Origin: an uncultured Bacilli bacterium
Lineage (GTDB): Bacteria; Bacillota_I; Bacilli_A; RF39; UBA660
Length of the DNA: 43,541 nucleotides
NCBI GenBank assembly: GCA_944329355.1
Contig: CALVID010000006.1
Coordinates: forward strand, 1-43,541
Direction of reading: 5' to 3'
Part shown: positions 23,761-32,719 of the stretch, piece after piece
Layout of the letters: the number at the start of each line of letters is the position of its first letter
Numbering within the stretch: position 1 is the stretch's first letter
The notes under the pieces: generated by a model
Databases searched by the model: none
Seen by the model: the letters and a program-made list of their open reading frames with translations, nothing else
Told to the model about the DNA's origin: nothing
Translations under genes and position numbers: made by a program

Positions 23761-25922
23761 TTTATTAATCTCTCCACATCTGTAACCTCACTTATCATCT
23801 TAATATCATTCATTAACTTTATAAGTTGCTCTTTATTATCAACTAAAACCGTCATCTCAATAGCTTCATCTTCTTTTGATTTATGACTATTAAATCTTCT
23901 CACTGGTATATCATTATTAGCTGCTTTTGAAATAATATTGATCAAAGAACTATTATCACTACTTGACCGAACTAAAATATTCGTAGGTAATTTACTACTA
24001 TCAGTATTCCAATTAACCTCAATTAACCTTTCATCTAAACTAGCTACATTTGGACAAACCATCCTATGAACTGTAACCCCATAACCTTTAGTAATATAAC
24101 CTACTATTCTATCACCTGGCACCGGATTACAGCATGAAGCTAAATTAATTTTAATATCATCTATACCAGCTACCCCAACTAAACTATTACTAGCATTTTG
24201 TTTTTGACTGCCTTTGGTAGCTTTTTCTAAAATTTTGTCTTCTTTAGATACTTCTTTTTTTAGATAAGTATCCATTACAGAAGTAATCGAAATTTTACCA
24301 CTACCCAAGTTACCATAAAGTTCATTTAATGAATTAAATTTTAAATCAGCAAATAATTTTTTTAACTTTTCATCAGCAAAAAACTCATCATTACTTATCT
24401 TCTGACGCCTTAATTCTTTACTTAAAATATCTTCACCTTTTTTAATGTTTTCTTCCTTATTAACCCTATTAAAAAACGCTTTAATCTTATTCTTTGCTTG
24501 AGTAGTTTTTACAATATTAAGCCACTCTCTACTAGGACCAACTGAGTTATTATTTGTAATTATCTTAACAATATCATCACTTTTTAACTCATAATCTAAA
24601 GGTACAATTTGTGAATTTACAATAGCCCCTGTAGCCTTATCTCCTACATTAGAATGAACCTTATAAGCAAAATCAATTGGTGTTGACCCACTAGGTAACT
24701 CTATCACATCACCTAAAGGAGTGAAAACATAAATTGTATTTTGAAAAACTTCTTGCTTAACTGTATTAACAAAATCAGCCGGATTGTCTTGCTCCCGTTT
24801 TAAATCCATAATGGCTCTAAAAAACTGTAATTTTTGTTCCATTTCATTTTGCATAACTGCTTTAACAGACCCTTTTTCCTTATAAGACCAGTGCGAAGCA
24901 ATACCATATTCTGCAACTCTATCCATTTCATAAGTTCTAATTTGAATCTCATATAACTGCCCATCTACTCCAAAAACAGTAGTATGTAAAGATTGATACA
25001 TATTTGTTTTAGGCATTGCAATATAATCTTTAAATCTTTTTGGCTTTGGTCTAAATTTAGAATGAATAATTCCTAAAGCTTGATAACAATCTTGCTCCGT
25101 ATCAACTAAAATTCTTAAAGCCAGCAAATCATAAATATCACTAAACCTTTTACCCTTTTCTAATTTTTTATAAATACTATAAATGCTTTTAGACCGACCT
25201 TTAATTTCATGCTTAATATCATGTTTATTTAAAAGATCTGATACATTTTCAATCATCTTAGCTACACTATTATCTCTTTCGGCCTTAGTCGCATTTAACT
25301 TTTCAACTATATCATAATACTCTAAAGGCTTTAAATAGCGTAAACAATATTCTTCTAAATCTTGCTTAATACTATTAATACCCAGCCTATCAGCAATAGG
25401 TGTTAAAATATCCAAAGTTTCTCTAGCAGTAGCTTTTTGTTTTTTCTCGCTATGAACAAATAAAGTCTGCATATTATTAAGTCTATCCGCTAATTTAATA
25501 ATAATGACTCTAACATCTTCAGATAATCCAACCAATATCTTTCTTTGATTATTAATTAAAGCTTCAGTAGTTCCAGATAAATTAAGTTTATTAATTTTTG
25601 TAACTCCATCTACTAAAATAGAAATATTATGACCAAACTTTTCTTCTATTTCCTCTATAGAAACATTACAATCTTCCACCACATCATGTAATAATGCAGC
25701 CGATAAAGTTTCATAATCCGCACTTATTCTTGTTAAAATATATGCGACATTTAAAGGATGAATTATATAATCTTCCCCAGTTAAACGTTTTTGCCCAAAA
25801 TGTTTAATAGAAGCAAAATTATAAGCCTCCTCTATCACATTAAGTTCATCACTATCAGTAATATAAGATTTTATTTTTTTCATAAGTTTTTCTATCGTCA
25901 AATCTTTTTGATGTTTACCCAT
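23757..25922 (-). CDS. rel: Bifunctional (p)ppGpp synthetase/hydrolase Rel
   Basis: The long RelA/SpoT homologue, 721 residues, making and degrading (p)ppGpp in the stringent response. Domain order: HD hydrolase (HPLNVAYIL, LLHDVVEDC, KLADRLNNMQTL), synthetase (IYDLLALRILVDTEQDCYQA, RFKDYIAMPKTNMYQSLHT, YGIASHWSYKEKG), TGS (IYVFTPLGDVIELPSGSTPI), a Cys-containing helical segment (LASCCNPVPGDRIVGYI) and a C-terminal ACT domain (ILVRSSSDNSSLINIISKAA). HD active-site residues appear intact, so it should be bifunctional. AGGTGATTAC precedes the ATG. It is 12 bp after the comN-like gene. Confidence 0.96.
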   Translation of the reverse strand: MGKHQKDLTIEKLMKKIKSYITDSDELNVIEEAYNFASIKHFGQKRLTGEDYIIHPLNVAYILTRISADYETLSAALLHDVVEDCNVSIEEIEEKFGHNISILVDGVTKINKLNLSGTTEALINNQRKILVGLSEDVRVIIIKLADRLNNMQTLFVHSEKKQKATARETLDILTPIADRLGINSIKQDLEEYCLRYLKPLEYYDIVEKLNATKAERDNSVAKMIENVSDLLNKHDIKHEIKGRSKSIYSIYKKLEKGKRFSDIYDLLALRILVDTEQDCYQALGIIHSKFRPKPKRFKDYIAMPKTNMYQSLHTTVFGVDGQLYEIQIRTYEMDRVAEYGIASHWSYKEKGSVKAVMQNEMEQKLQFFRAIMDLKREQDNPADFVNTVKQEVFQNTIYVFTPLGDVIELPSGSTPIDFAYKVHSNVGDKATGAIVNSQIVPLDYELKSDDIVKIITNNNSVGPSREWLNIVKTTQAKNKIKAFFNRVNKEENIKKGEDILSKELRRQKISNDEFFADEKLKKLFADLKFNSLNELYGNLGSGKISITSVMDTYLKKEVSKEDKILEKATKGSQKQNASNSLVGVAGIDDIKINLASCCNPVPGDRIVGYITKGYGVTVHRMVCPNVASLDERLIEVNWNTDSSKLPTNILVRSSSDNSSLINIISKAANNDIPVRRFNSHKSKEDEAIEMTVLVDNKEQLIKLMNDIKMISEVTDVERLIK

Positions 25923-25934
25923 GTAATCACCTTC

Positions 25935-26207
25935 TTAAATATCTAAATATAATTTTCGGTTTTTTTCATTAATTTTTTCTTTAAAATAATCATCTATCAA
26001 TACATTATCAGTATTTAAAATATCACTAACCATATCACTAAGCATTAAATCATGACTATTTTTCCACTTTTTTTCTTTCAAATAATTCCATATATCTTCA
26101 TTTTTTAAATATCCATACCCATTAACTTTAAGTTCACTCATTTTCGCATTAAGTGCAGGTCTTAAGCGATTATAAAGTTCTTCCAAAGAATTAAATTCTA
26201 AATTCAT
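25935..26207 (-). CDS. ComN-like post-transcriptional regulator (Post_transc_reg family)
   Basis: 90 residues. The central EDIWNYLKEKKWKNSHDLML, with an upstream LNAKMSELKVNGYGYLKNE, matches the ComN/YrzD pattern (W-x-x-L-x-x-KKW-K). In Bacillus subtilis ComN binds the comE leader mRNA and is targeted by DivIVA; comN also lies beside spoVB there, and here a spoVB-like gene is the second gene on the divergent side, which supports the call. The target RNA in this organism is unknown. A promoter TTTAAA-17-TATAAT is at 26232-26260, and TAAGGAGCTGAGAGTT precedes the ATG. It heads the rel-dtd-AI-2E unit. Confidence 0.78.
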   Translation of the reverse strand: MNLEFNSLEELYNRLRPALNAKMSELKVNGYGYLKNEDIWNYLKEKKWKNSHDLMLSDMVSDILNTDNVLIDDYFKEKINEKNRKLYLDI

Positions 26208-26231
26208 AACTCTCAGCTCCTTATAAATACC

Positions 26232-26260
26232 ATTATATATTAAATTTTATCATTTTTAAA
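26232..26260 (-). promoter_or_regulatory. Promoter of the comN-rel-dtd unit
   Basis: TTTAAA (26255-26260), 17-bp spacer, TATAAT (26232-26237) on minus. It is divergent from the plus-strand promoter at 26282-26310. Confidence 0.6.
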
Positions 26261-26281
26261 GTAGCCTGTCCAAATTTTCAT

Positions 26282-26310
26282 TTGCATTTTTCTAAAAAAA
26301 GTGTTATTAT
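26282..26310 (+). promoter_or_regulatory. Promoter of the 179-aa gene
   Basis: TTGCAT (26282-26287), 17-bp spacer, TATTAT (26305-26310). Confidence 0.65.
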
Positions 26311-26333
26311 TAAAAACCCAAAGGAGATGACTT

Positions 26334-26873
26334 ATGTTTCAAATAAAAATTAAAAATGAAAACACCGAAAATGAATATTACGTTTTTGGTGAACAAGAAT
26401 TACATATTATTGGGAAAGCAACTTTACCAGTAGTAGCTGTCCCTAATTTTTTCGATTTATCCATTATATCAGGCAATAATACTAATATTACTTCACCCAT
26501 AAGTATTGATATAACAGTTAAAGGTAAAAAAACTAAAGAAGAAAAAGAAGAAGAATATATGTACGGAAGTAGTCATAGTAACAAACCACAAATAATATAT
26601 AAAAATAGTGGACAGTCAATCAACGTTTCTTCTAATTTAACTTTTCTATATACCAATAACTGTCCTGTTATTGTAACTAAAAATGGCATTGAAAATTATG
26701 AAGAGATCAATCTAAATAGTGATATTATTTCGCTTACTTTAGAAGAATATGAAACACTTTATGAATTATATTTACAAACATTAAAAGAAAATCCAACTAT
26801 GGATTATCAAAATAGACAAACCATTAAACAAGATGTTGACAAAGCTAAAAACTTAATCAAAAATAGAGCATAA
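26334..26873 (+). CDS. Hypothetical protein, 179 aa
   Basis: No family recognised. Soluble, no signal or membrane segment. The N-terminal about 125 residues are rich in alternating hydrophobic/polar strands (FQIKIKNENTENEYYVFGEQ, SPISIDITVKG, QSINVSSNLTFLY), suggesting a beta-sandwich, interrupted by a highly charged loop (KGKKTKEEKEEEYMYG). The last 45 residues form helices with an LTLEEYETLYELYL stretch. It has its own promoter, a strong AAAGGAGATGACTT site and its own terminator, and is wedged between comN and spoVB, which adjoin in Bacillus. It is not obviously related to the other plus-strand unknown at 2796. Confidence 0.75.
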   Translation: MFQIKIKNENTENEYYVFGEQELHIIGKATLPVVAVPNFFDLSIISGNNTNITSPISIDITVKGKKTKEEKEEEYMYGSSHSNKPQIIYKNSGQSINVSSNLTFLYTNNCPVIVTKNGIENYEEINLNSDIISLTLEEYETLYELYLQTLKENPTMDYQNRQTIKQDVDKAKNLIKNRA

Positions 26874-26888
26874 CGCTCTATTTTTTAT
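26862..26888 (+). terminator. Terminator of the 179-aa gene
   Basis: AATAGAGC (26862-26869) and GCTCTATT (26875-26882) flank a loop containing the TAA stop, followed by T residues. Confidence 0.8.
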
Positions 26889-26963
26889 ATGCCAAACTCC
26901 ATATTTACTAACACTTATCTTTTACATATGCAATTACTAATATTAAAAAGCATATATTCTAAT

Positions 26964-28259
26964 ATGAAAAAAAATGTTTTTTTAAAATCAGTAATATTAT
27001 TATTAATTGGTGGATTTATCACTAAAATTATTAGTATGTTTATTAAAATTGTTTTAGCTAGACTAATTGGTACTGAAGGCATGGGAATATACATGTTAAT
27101 ATCGCCTACCTTTGTTATGTTAATGGCTCTAGCTAGTTTAGGATTTCCAGTCGCTATAAGTAAATTAGTAGCAGAAGATACAAAAAACAACAAAAATTTA
27201 GTATTTTCGGTCATCCCAATATCACTTGCTTTAAATATTATCATTATTATATTGTTGTTTCTCACCGCTGGATATATATCACATAATTTACTAAATGAAG
27301 ATAGATGTTATTGGGCAATCATCTGTATAGGATTTGTCTTGCCATTTATAAGCATTTCCAGCATTCTAAGAGGATATTTCTTCGGAAAACAAAAAATGTT
27401 ACCACACGTCTTATCCAATGTTACAGAAGACATAGTCAGACTAATAGCTATTATAATTGGCATTCCTATTTTTATAAAATTTGGACTAGAATATGCAGTT
27501 GCCTTCATAGTATTAACCAATGTTATCAGTGAACTCACATCAATCTTCGTTTTATTTTTCTTCGTTCCCAAAAACTTCAAAATAACAAAAAAAGATTTAA
27601 AGCCTAACAAAAACAATATTAAAGATGTTTTTTCTATTGGAATTCCTACTACCATGAGTAGAATAATTGGTTCAATAGGAGCTTTTTTAGAACCTATCAT
27701 ATTGACTTATGGTCTAATCAAAAGTGGTTATTCTAATAATTTTATTGTCAACGAATATGGTATTATTAACGGCTATGTAATGCCATTAATACTATTACCA
27801 TCCTTCTTTACTGGAGCAATTTCTCAAGCCTTAATTCCAAACATATCCAAAGCTCACAGTCAAAAACATTATCAATATGTTTGGAATAAAATAAAATTTG
27901 CTATATTCATTTCTCTATTAATAGGTATACCGGCTACTATTATTTTTGAATTACTTCCTCAAATTCCTATGAAAATAATATATGACACTACCGTAGGTAT
28001 TGATTATATTAAAATTTTAGCACCTATTGCTTTAATGCATTATATTCAAGCTCCTTTAACCGCATCATTACAAGCTATGGGTAAAGCTAAAGAAGCCATG
28101 CATGGAACTTTAATAGGTACTATCATTAGAACAATCGCTTTATTAATACTATGCTTCTCACATATTGGTCTATGGGCACTAGTATGGGCAACTGGTATAA
28201 ATATCATAATTGTAACTATTCACCAATACATCCATGTTAAAAAAGCTTTAAAAATTTAA
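26964..28259 (+). CDS. spoVB: SpoVB/MurJ-type polysaccharide (lipid II-like) flippase
   Basis: A MOP/MATE-like polytopic exporter, 431 residues from the ATG at 26964, with about 14 membrane segments. ITKIISMFIKIVLARLIGTE followed by GMGIYMLISPTFVMLMALAS and GFPVAISKLVAED is the SpoVB/YkvU pattern. SpoVB moves lipid-linked precursors for spore cortex synthesis across the mother-cell-derived membrane. Synteny with comN supports SpoVB over other flippases. The frame is open to 26889, but the family's normal N-terminus corresponds to the Met at 26964 (MKKNVFLKSVILLLIGG). No good ribosome site lies before either ATG, so the start is uncertain. It converges with the PFOR gene. Confidence 0.85.
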   Translation: MKKNVFLKSVILLLIGGFITKIISMFIKIVLARLIGTEGMGIYMLISPTFVMLMALASLGFPVAISKLVAEDTKNNKNLVFSVIPISLALNIIIIILLFLTAGYISHNLLNEDRCYWAIICIGFVLPFISISSILRGYFFGKQKMLPHVLSNVTEDIVRLIAIIIGIPIFIKFGLEYAVAFIVLTNVISELTSIFVLFFFVPKNFKITKKDLKPNKNNIKDVFSIGIPTTMSRIIGSIGAFLEPIILTYGLIKSGYSNNFIVNEYGIINGYVMPLILLPSFFTGAISQALIPNISKAHSQKHYQYVWNKIKFAIFISLLIGIPATIIFELLPQIPMKIIYDTTVGIDYIKILAPIALMHYIQAPLTASLQAMGKAKEAMHGTLIGTIIRTIALLILCFSHIGLWALVWATGINIIIVTIHQYIHVKKALKI

Positions 28260-28284
28260 AATTACTCCTCTACCATTTTATCAA

Positions 28285-28316
28285 AAAACAAGTAATATTT
28301 TTGATAAATCACTTGT
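28285..28316 (-). terminator. Terminator of the PFOR gene
   Basis: ACAAGTGAT and ATTACTTGT pair around an AU-rich loop and are followed by six T residues on minus. The TGA stop is inside the 5' arm. It lies between convergent genes. Confidence 0.7.
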
Positions 28317-31300
28317 CTTTATTAACTAAACTCTTATAATAATCAAACCTTTTTATAGAAGCTTCTTTATTAATTTTAAGCAACTGTTCGGCCATAGAAG
28401 GATTTACTGTTTTAAGCATACTATATCTTGTTTGACTATTTAAAAACTTATCATATAAATCAAAATCTGGATTTGGACTATCTAAATTAAATGTTTCACT
28501 AAATCCATCATACCTAAATATTGGAAAATAACCACATTTAGTTGCTAATGCCTCTTCTTCCACTGAACAGCCCATACCATTCTTATTTCCATGAGAAATA
28601 CAAGGACAATAAGCTATAATAATTGATGGACCTTTATGATTCATAGCTTCATTAAAAGCCCTAATCGTCTGCATCATATTAGCACCTAGAGAAACTTGAG
28701 CTACATACACATTTGGATAAGCCATAGCTATTCTAGCTAAATCTTTTTTATAATTCTTTTTACCAGAAACAGCAAACTCAGCTACCATACCAATTGGTGT
28801 TGCTTTAGAAACTTGTCCACCAGTATTAGAATAAACCTCAGTATCTAAAACTAATATATTGATATTAGCTCCACTAGATAATACATGATCGATTCCACCA
28901 AAACCAATGTCATAAGCCCATCCATCACCACCAATAGCCCATACATTTTTAGCAACAATATAATTTTTAAGTTCTTTTAATCTAGGATGTTTATTATAAT
29001 CTATCTTTTCATAAATTTCTTTGGTAATCTCATAATCATTAGAATTATTAAGCCATTTTTCAAACAAATCATTTTTATGTTTTAGCATATAATTTCTAAC
29101 CATATTCTTACCATTCTCAAATCCCATTAAAATGCCATATCCAAACTCAGCATTATCTTCAAATAAACTATTAACCCATGGCACACTATAAGGGGCATTA
29201 GGTAATTCCCCTCCATAAATAGATGAACAACCTGTCGCATTAGCAATCACTAAATTATCATCAGAAAGCTGAGTCAACAACTTAATATAAGCCGTTTCCC
29301 CACAGCCTGCACATGCCCCATGAAAAGCAAACTTAGGTTTTTGTAATTGACTACCTTTAATTGTCCCTTTTTTAAAATTATCCTTAGGACTAACATTATC
29401 AACCAAATAATCAAAAATCATATCATTACGGCTATTTTTTAAGCTCGCAAAAGCCAATGCCTTATTACCTCTCATACCAGGGCAAGTATTTATACAAACA
29501 CCACAGCCCGTACAATTTTTAGCAGAAATAGCAATAATATAATAATAATCTTTAGCCCCTATTGCTGGCTTACATTTTTCTTTAACATAATCTGGAGCTT
29601 TATCAAACTCTTCTTTGTTAAGTAAAAATGGTCTAATAACTCCATGTGGACAAACTAGCGAACACATTGCACATTGAATACAATTCTCATTAATCCACTT
29701 AGGTACAAAATCTGAAATATTTTGCATCTCAGGCTCTGTATGCTCAAAAGAACCATCTTCAAAACCGATAAAATCAGACACCTTCAAACTATTACCTTTT
29801 CTATGTGCTAAAGACTCATAGATATTATTACTAGGAAATTCTAATTTTTCTTCCATATCATCTAATAAAATAGCTTCCAAACTAACGTCATGTAATGCCT
29901 GGATATTATTAAATGCTATATCTTTACTCTTAATTTCAAATTTTTTAACAATATATTCTTCTAATTTTTTATCAACATCATCAAAACCCAAAAGTTTAAA
30001 AATAGCTTTTTCCATAATCATACTAATTTTACGGCCCAAATGATGGTCTCTAGCTATCTTATCGGCATCTATTTTATAAACCTTAATTTTTTTCTCTTTT
30101 AAAAACCTTTTATAAGGATTTAAAATATCCAGTAAACTATTTTCATCTAAAGATGTATTTATCAAAAGAGTCCCTCCAAAAACAAGGTTTGTTATTGCAT
30201 CAAAAACATTCAAATAAGTGTCTTTAGAAATAACCACTAATTTCGGATTACTAACAAAATAAGTAGAATGAATAGGCTTATCAGAAAAACGTAAATGACT
30301 ACACGTAACACCACCAGATTTTTTAGAATCATACTCAAAATACCCTTGTACATATTTATCTTCGGCAATAATACCAAGCAATGACTTAGAAGCACTAACC
30401 ATGCCATCACTACCATAACCATAAACTAAAACTTCTGTATGATTTGTAACATTAATATTTTCATAAGGCAAAGATAAATGTGTTACATCATCATCTATAC
30501 CAATTGTAAACTCATTTTTAGGATCATCAAGCATGTCATACACAGCTTTTATCATACCAGGAGTAGTATCCTTACTAGATAAACCATAACGGCCATGGCA
30601 TATATAAACATTTTTGTTTTTTAAAGCACTCACCACATCCAAATACAAAGGTTCCCCTTCACTGCCAGCTTCTTTAGTTCTATCCAAAACAGCTATTTTT
30701 TCAGCAGTATGTGGTAACACATCCAATAAATACTTATCACTAAAAGGCCTATACAAATGAACCTCAATTAAACCAATATCGTCATTCAAATAATCGATAA
30801 CTTCTTTTATTGTTTCACAAACTGAGCCCATTGCCACAATTACCTTTTTTGCTTTTAAACTGCCATAATAATTAAAAGGTTTATAATAAGTTGAAGATAA
30901 TTCACCTATTTTTGTCATATAATCCGCCACAATATCTGCAACTTGATCATAAAATTTATTTCTAGATTCCATTTCTTGAAAATAAATATCCCCATTTTGA
31001 TTAGTTCCTCTAGTCATAGGTTCTTCATTATTAAGAGCTCTTTTTCTAAAACTTTCAAGTTTATCATATGGCACTATTTTTTTTATCTCTTCATCATCTA
31101 AAATATTAATTTTATTAAGTTCATGACTAGTTCTAAAACCATCAAAAAAATGTAAAAACGGCAAAGAAGATTCTAAACTAGATAAATGACTTACTAAAGC
31201 TAAATTATAAGCATCTTGAACAGAAGAAGATGCTAACATACAAAAACCAGAAGTGCGAGTTGCATAAATATCTTGATGATCACCAAAAATACTAAGTGCA

Positions 31301-31650
31301 TGCGTTGCTAAAGAACGAGCTGCCACATGCATAACAAAAGGAAACATTTGCCCTGCTATTTTATACATATTAGGGATCATTAAAAGAAGTCCTTGACTAG
31401 CTGTATAAGTTGTTGCTAAAATTCCAGACTGCAAAACTCCATGACATAAACCAATAGCCCCTGCTTCACTTTGCATCTCTATAACCTGAGGTACTTCTCC
31501 AAAGATATTCTTCTTTAAATTCATAGTCCATCTATCGATCAACTCAGGCATTGGACTAGAAGGGGTAATTGGATAAATACCAGCCACCTCAGTAAATAAA
31601 TACGAAGCTCTCACACAAGCTTCATTACCATCACATGTAATTTTTTTCAT
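28309..31650 (-). CDS. nifJ: Pyruvate:ferredoxin (flavodoxin) oxidoreductase
   Basis: Single-chain PFOR, 1113 residues (family usually about 1170-1200, so slightly short), oxidising pyruvate to acetyl-CoA and CO2 with reduction of ferredoxin. Order of parts: pyrimidine-binding domain I (GNEACVRASYLFTEVAGIYP, ITPSSPMPE), CoA-side domain, ferredoxin-like domain with two 4Fe-4S motifs (CIQCAMCSLVCPHG; CTGCGVCINTCPG), and the TPP domain (GACAGCGETAYIKL, GDGWAYDIGFGGIDHVL, TEVYSNTGGQVSKATP). Two further cysteines near GACAGCGE and at GCSS fit the proximal cluster. It marks strictly anaerobic metabolism. It follows the rpe-pilin gene by 14 bp with AGGGGGTAATAAAAG as ribosome site, apparently the last gene of the rlmN-prkC operon. 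Confidence 0.96.
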   Translation of the reverse strand: MKKITCDGNEACVRASYLFTEVAGIYPITPSSPMPELIDRWTMNLKKNIFGEVPQVIEMQSEAGAIGLCHGVLQSGILATTYTASQGLLLMIPNMYKIAGQMFPFVMHVAARSLATHALSIFGDHQDIYATRTSGFCMLASSSVQDAYNLALVSHLSSLESSLPFLHFFDGFRTSHELNKINILDDEEIKKIVPYDKLESFRKRALNNEEPMTRGTNQNGDIYFQEMESRNKFYDQVADIVADYMTKIGELSSTYYKPFNYYGSLKAKKVIVAMGSVCETIKEVIDYLNDDIGLIEVHLYRPFSDKYLLDVLPHTAEKIAVLDRTKEAGSEGEPLYLDVVSALKNKNVYICHGRYGLSSKDTTPGMIKAVYDMLDDPKNEFTIGIDDDVTHLSLPYENINVTNHTEVLVYGYGSDGMVSASKSLLGIIAEDKYVQGYFEYDSKKSGGVTCSHLRFSDKPIHSTYFVSNPKLVVISKDTYLNVFDAITNLVFGGTLLINTSLDENSLLDILNPYKRFLKEKKIKVYKIDADKIARDHHLGRKISMIMEKAIFKLLGFDDVDKKLEEYIVKKFEIKSKDIAFNNIQALHDVSLEAILLDDMEEKLEFPSNNIYESLAHRKGNSLKVSDFIGFEDGSFEHTEPEMQNISDFVPKWINENCIQCAMCSLVCPHGVIRPFLLNKEEFDKAPDYVKEKCKPAIGAKDYYYIIAISAKNCTGCGVCINTCPGMRGNKALAFASLKNSRNDMIFDYLVDNVSPKDNFKKGTIKGSQLQKPKFAFHGACAGCGETAYIKLLTQLSDDNLVIANATGCSSIYGGELPNAPYSVPWVNSLFEDNAEFGYGILMGFENGKNMVRNYMLKHKNDLFEKWLNNSNDYEITKEIYEKIDYNKHPRLKELKNYIVAKNVWAIGGDGWAYDIGFGGIDHVLSSGANINILVLDTEVYSNTGGQVSKATPIGMVAEFAVSGKKNYKKDLARIAMAYPNVYVAQVSLGANMMQTIRAFNEAMNHKGPSIIIAYCPCISHGNKNGMGCSVEEEALATKCGYFPIFRYDGFSETFNLDSPNPDFDLYDKFLNSQTRYSMLKTVNPSMAEQLLKINKEASIKRFDYYKSLVNKDK

Positions 31651-31664
31651 CTTTTATTACCCCC

Positions 31665-32711
31665 TTATCTATGACAAGATTCATCATCATTACCATAAAC
31701 AACAGTATAATCAAAACTACTACCATTAGTTGTTGTGATTTCTACAGATACCCCACCTGTAGAATCTACATAAGGTTTATCAGTCATAGGATTAATCATA
31801 TCATCTTCAATATAACCAGCATCTATTACCTCACCATTAATAGTAGCTCCGTCTTGTAATTGTTCAGCACTAATTGTAACTGAAGATCCAACAGCTGGTA
31901 ACAAATTAGGATGATCAAGCATCACCATCTTAGCCCCTTCAATCAAACTAGTTTGTTGAACTAAACAACTATCATAACGACTTTTTTTAATATTATTATC
32001 AATTGCTGTAATCGCTACCAATCCTAAAATACTAAGTACTACAATAACACCAAGTAATTCCGCCAAAGTAAAACCATTTCTCAAAGCTTTCTTTAATTTA
32101 TAAATTTGACTTTGATAATTTTCACTATCTGTAATAAAAGAACCAGTAACTATAATATCCGCATCTTGAACTAATTTAATAGTAGTATCATCAATACCAC
32201 CATCAACCTCAAGCAAATAATTAAGATCATTTTTCTTACGGTAATCAATTAATTCATGTAATCTATCAGTAATATCGATAAAATGTTGCCCACCAGCTCC
32301 AGCTTTTACACTCATAACTAAAACCATTTCAACACTATCCAAATAAGGATAAATTTTCTCAATATTTGTATCGGGATTAATTGCAATTCCCGCCTTAATA
32401 CCCTTACTATGAATATAATCAATAATTTCCTGAACATTCAAAGTTGATTCTATATGAAAAGTAATAAAATTAGGATTAAACAAAGCTACTTCATCAATAT
32501 ATTTTTTTAAATTTAAAACCATCAAATGGACATCAAACTTATTTTTAATTCCTCTCAAAATCTCTTTCATTTTGACAAGCGGTATAGTAGGTCTTTCAGT
32601 AAATTTGCCATCCATAACATCCACATGAATCACATCACAAACCTTATCCAATTCTCTTATTTTTGTTTCATCATCTTGAATTTTCAAAAAAGATCCAGCT
32701 ATCTTAACCAT
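31665..32711 (-). CDS. rpe: Ribulose-phosphate 3-epimerase fused to a type IV prepilin-like protein
   Basis: From the ATG at 32711 (GAGGTGGATT upstream; an earlier ATG at 32723 overlaps that site) the protein has 348 residues, against about 215-220 for Rpe. Residues about 1-208 are a complete Rpe-like (beta/alpha)8 barrel: VIHVDVMDGKF, KFDVHLMV, a divergent SVKAGAGGQHF (usually SVNPGFGGQ), LEVDGGI and IVTGSF, keeping the catalytic Asp/His set. It then runs without a stop into ALRNG|FTLAELLGVIVVL, a class III signal with the Gly/Phe cleavage site and Glu at +5, and a 135-residue pilin-like domain with two cysteines. An in-frame TTG at 32082-32084 could start a separate MRNGFTLAEL prepilin. The gene is at the usual rpe position after rsgA. 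Confidence 0.88.
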   Translation of the reverse strand: MVKIAGSFLKIQDDETKIRELDKVCDVIHVDVMDGKFTERPTIPLVKMKEILRGIKNKFDVHLMVLNLKKYIDEVALFNPNFITFHIESTLNVQEIIDYIHSKGIKAGIAINPDTNIEKIYPYLDSVEMVLVMSVKAGAGGQHFIDITDRLHELIDYRKKNDLNYLLEVDGGIDDTTIKLVQDADIIVTGSFITDSENYQSQIYKLKKALRNGFTLAELLGVIVVLSILGLVAITAIDNNIKKSRYDSCLVQQTSLIEGAKMVMLDHPNLLPAVGSSVTISAEQLQDGATINGEVIDAGYIEDDMINPMTDKPYVDSTGGVSVEITTTNGSSFDYTVVYGNDDESCHR

Positions 32712-32719
32712 AATCCACC

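Noticed and set aside
27305-27700. Frames on both strands inside the spoVB-like gene
   Set aside because: Shadows of the clear 14-helix flippase frame.
30237-30422. Hydrophobic minus-strand frame inside the PFOR gene
   Set aside because: Wholly inside a confidently identified gene in another frame; no start signal.
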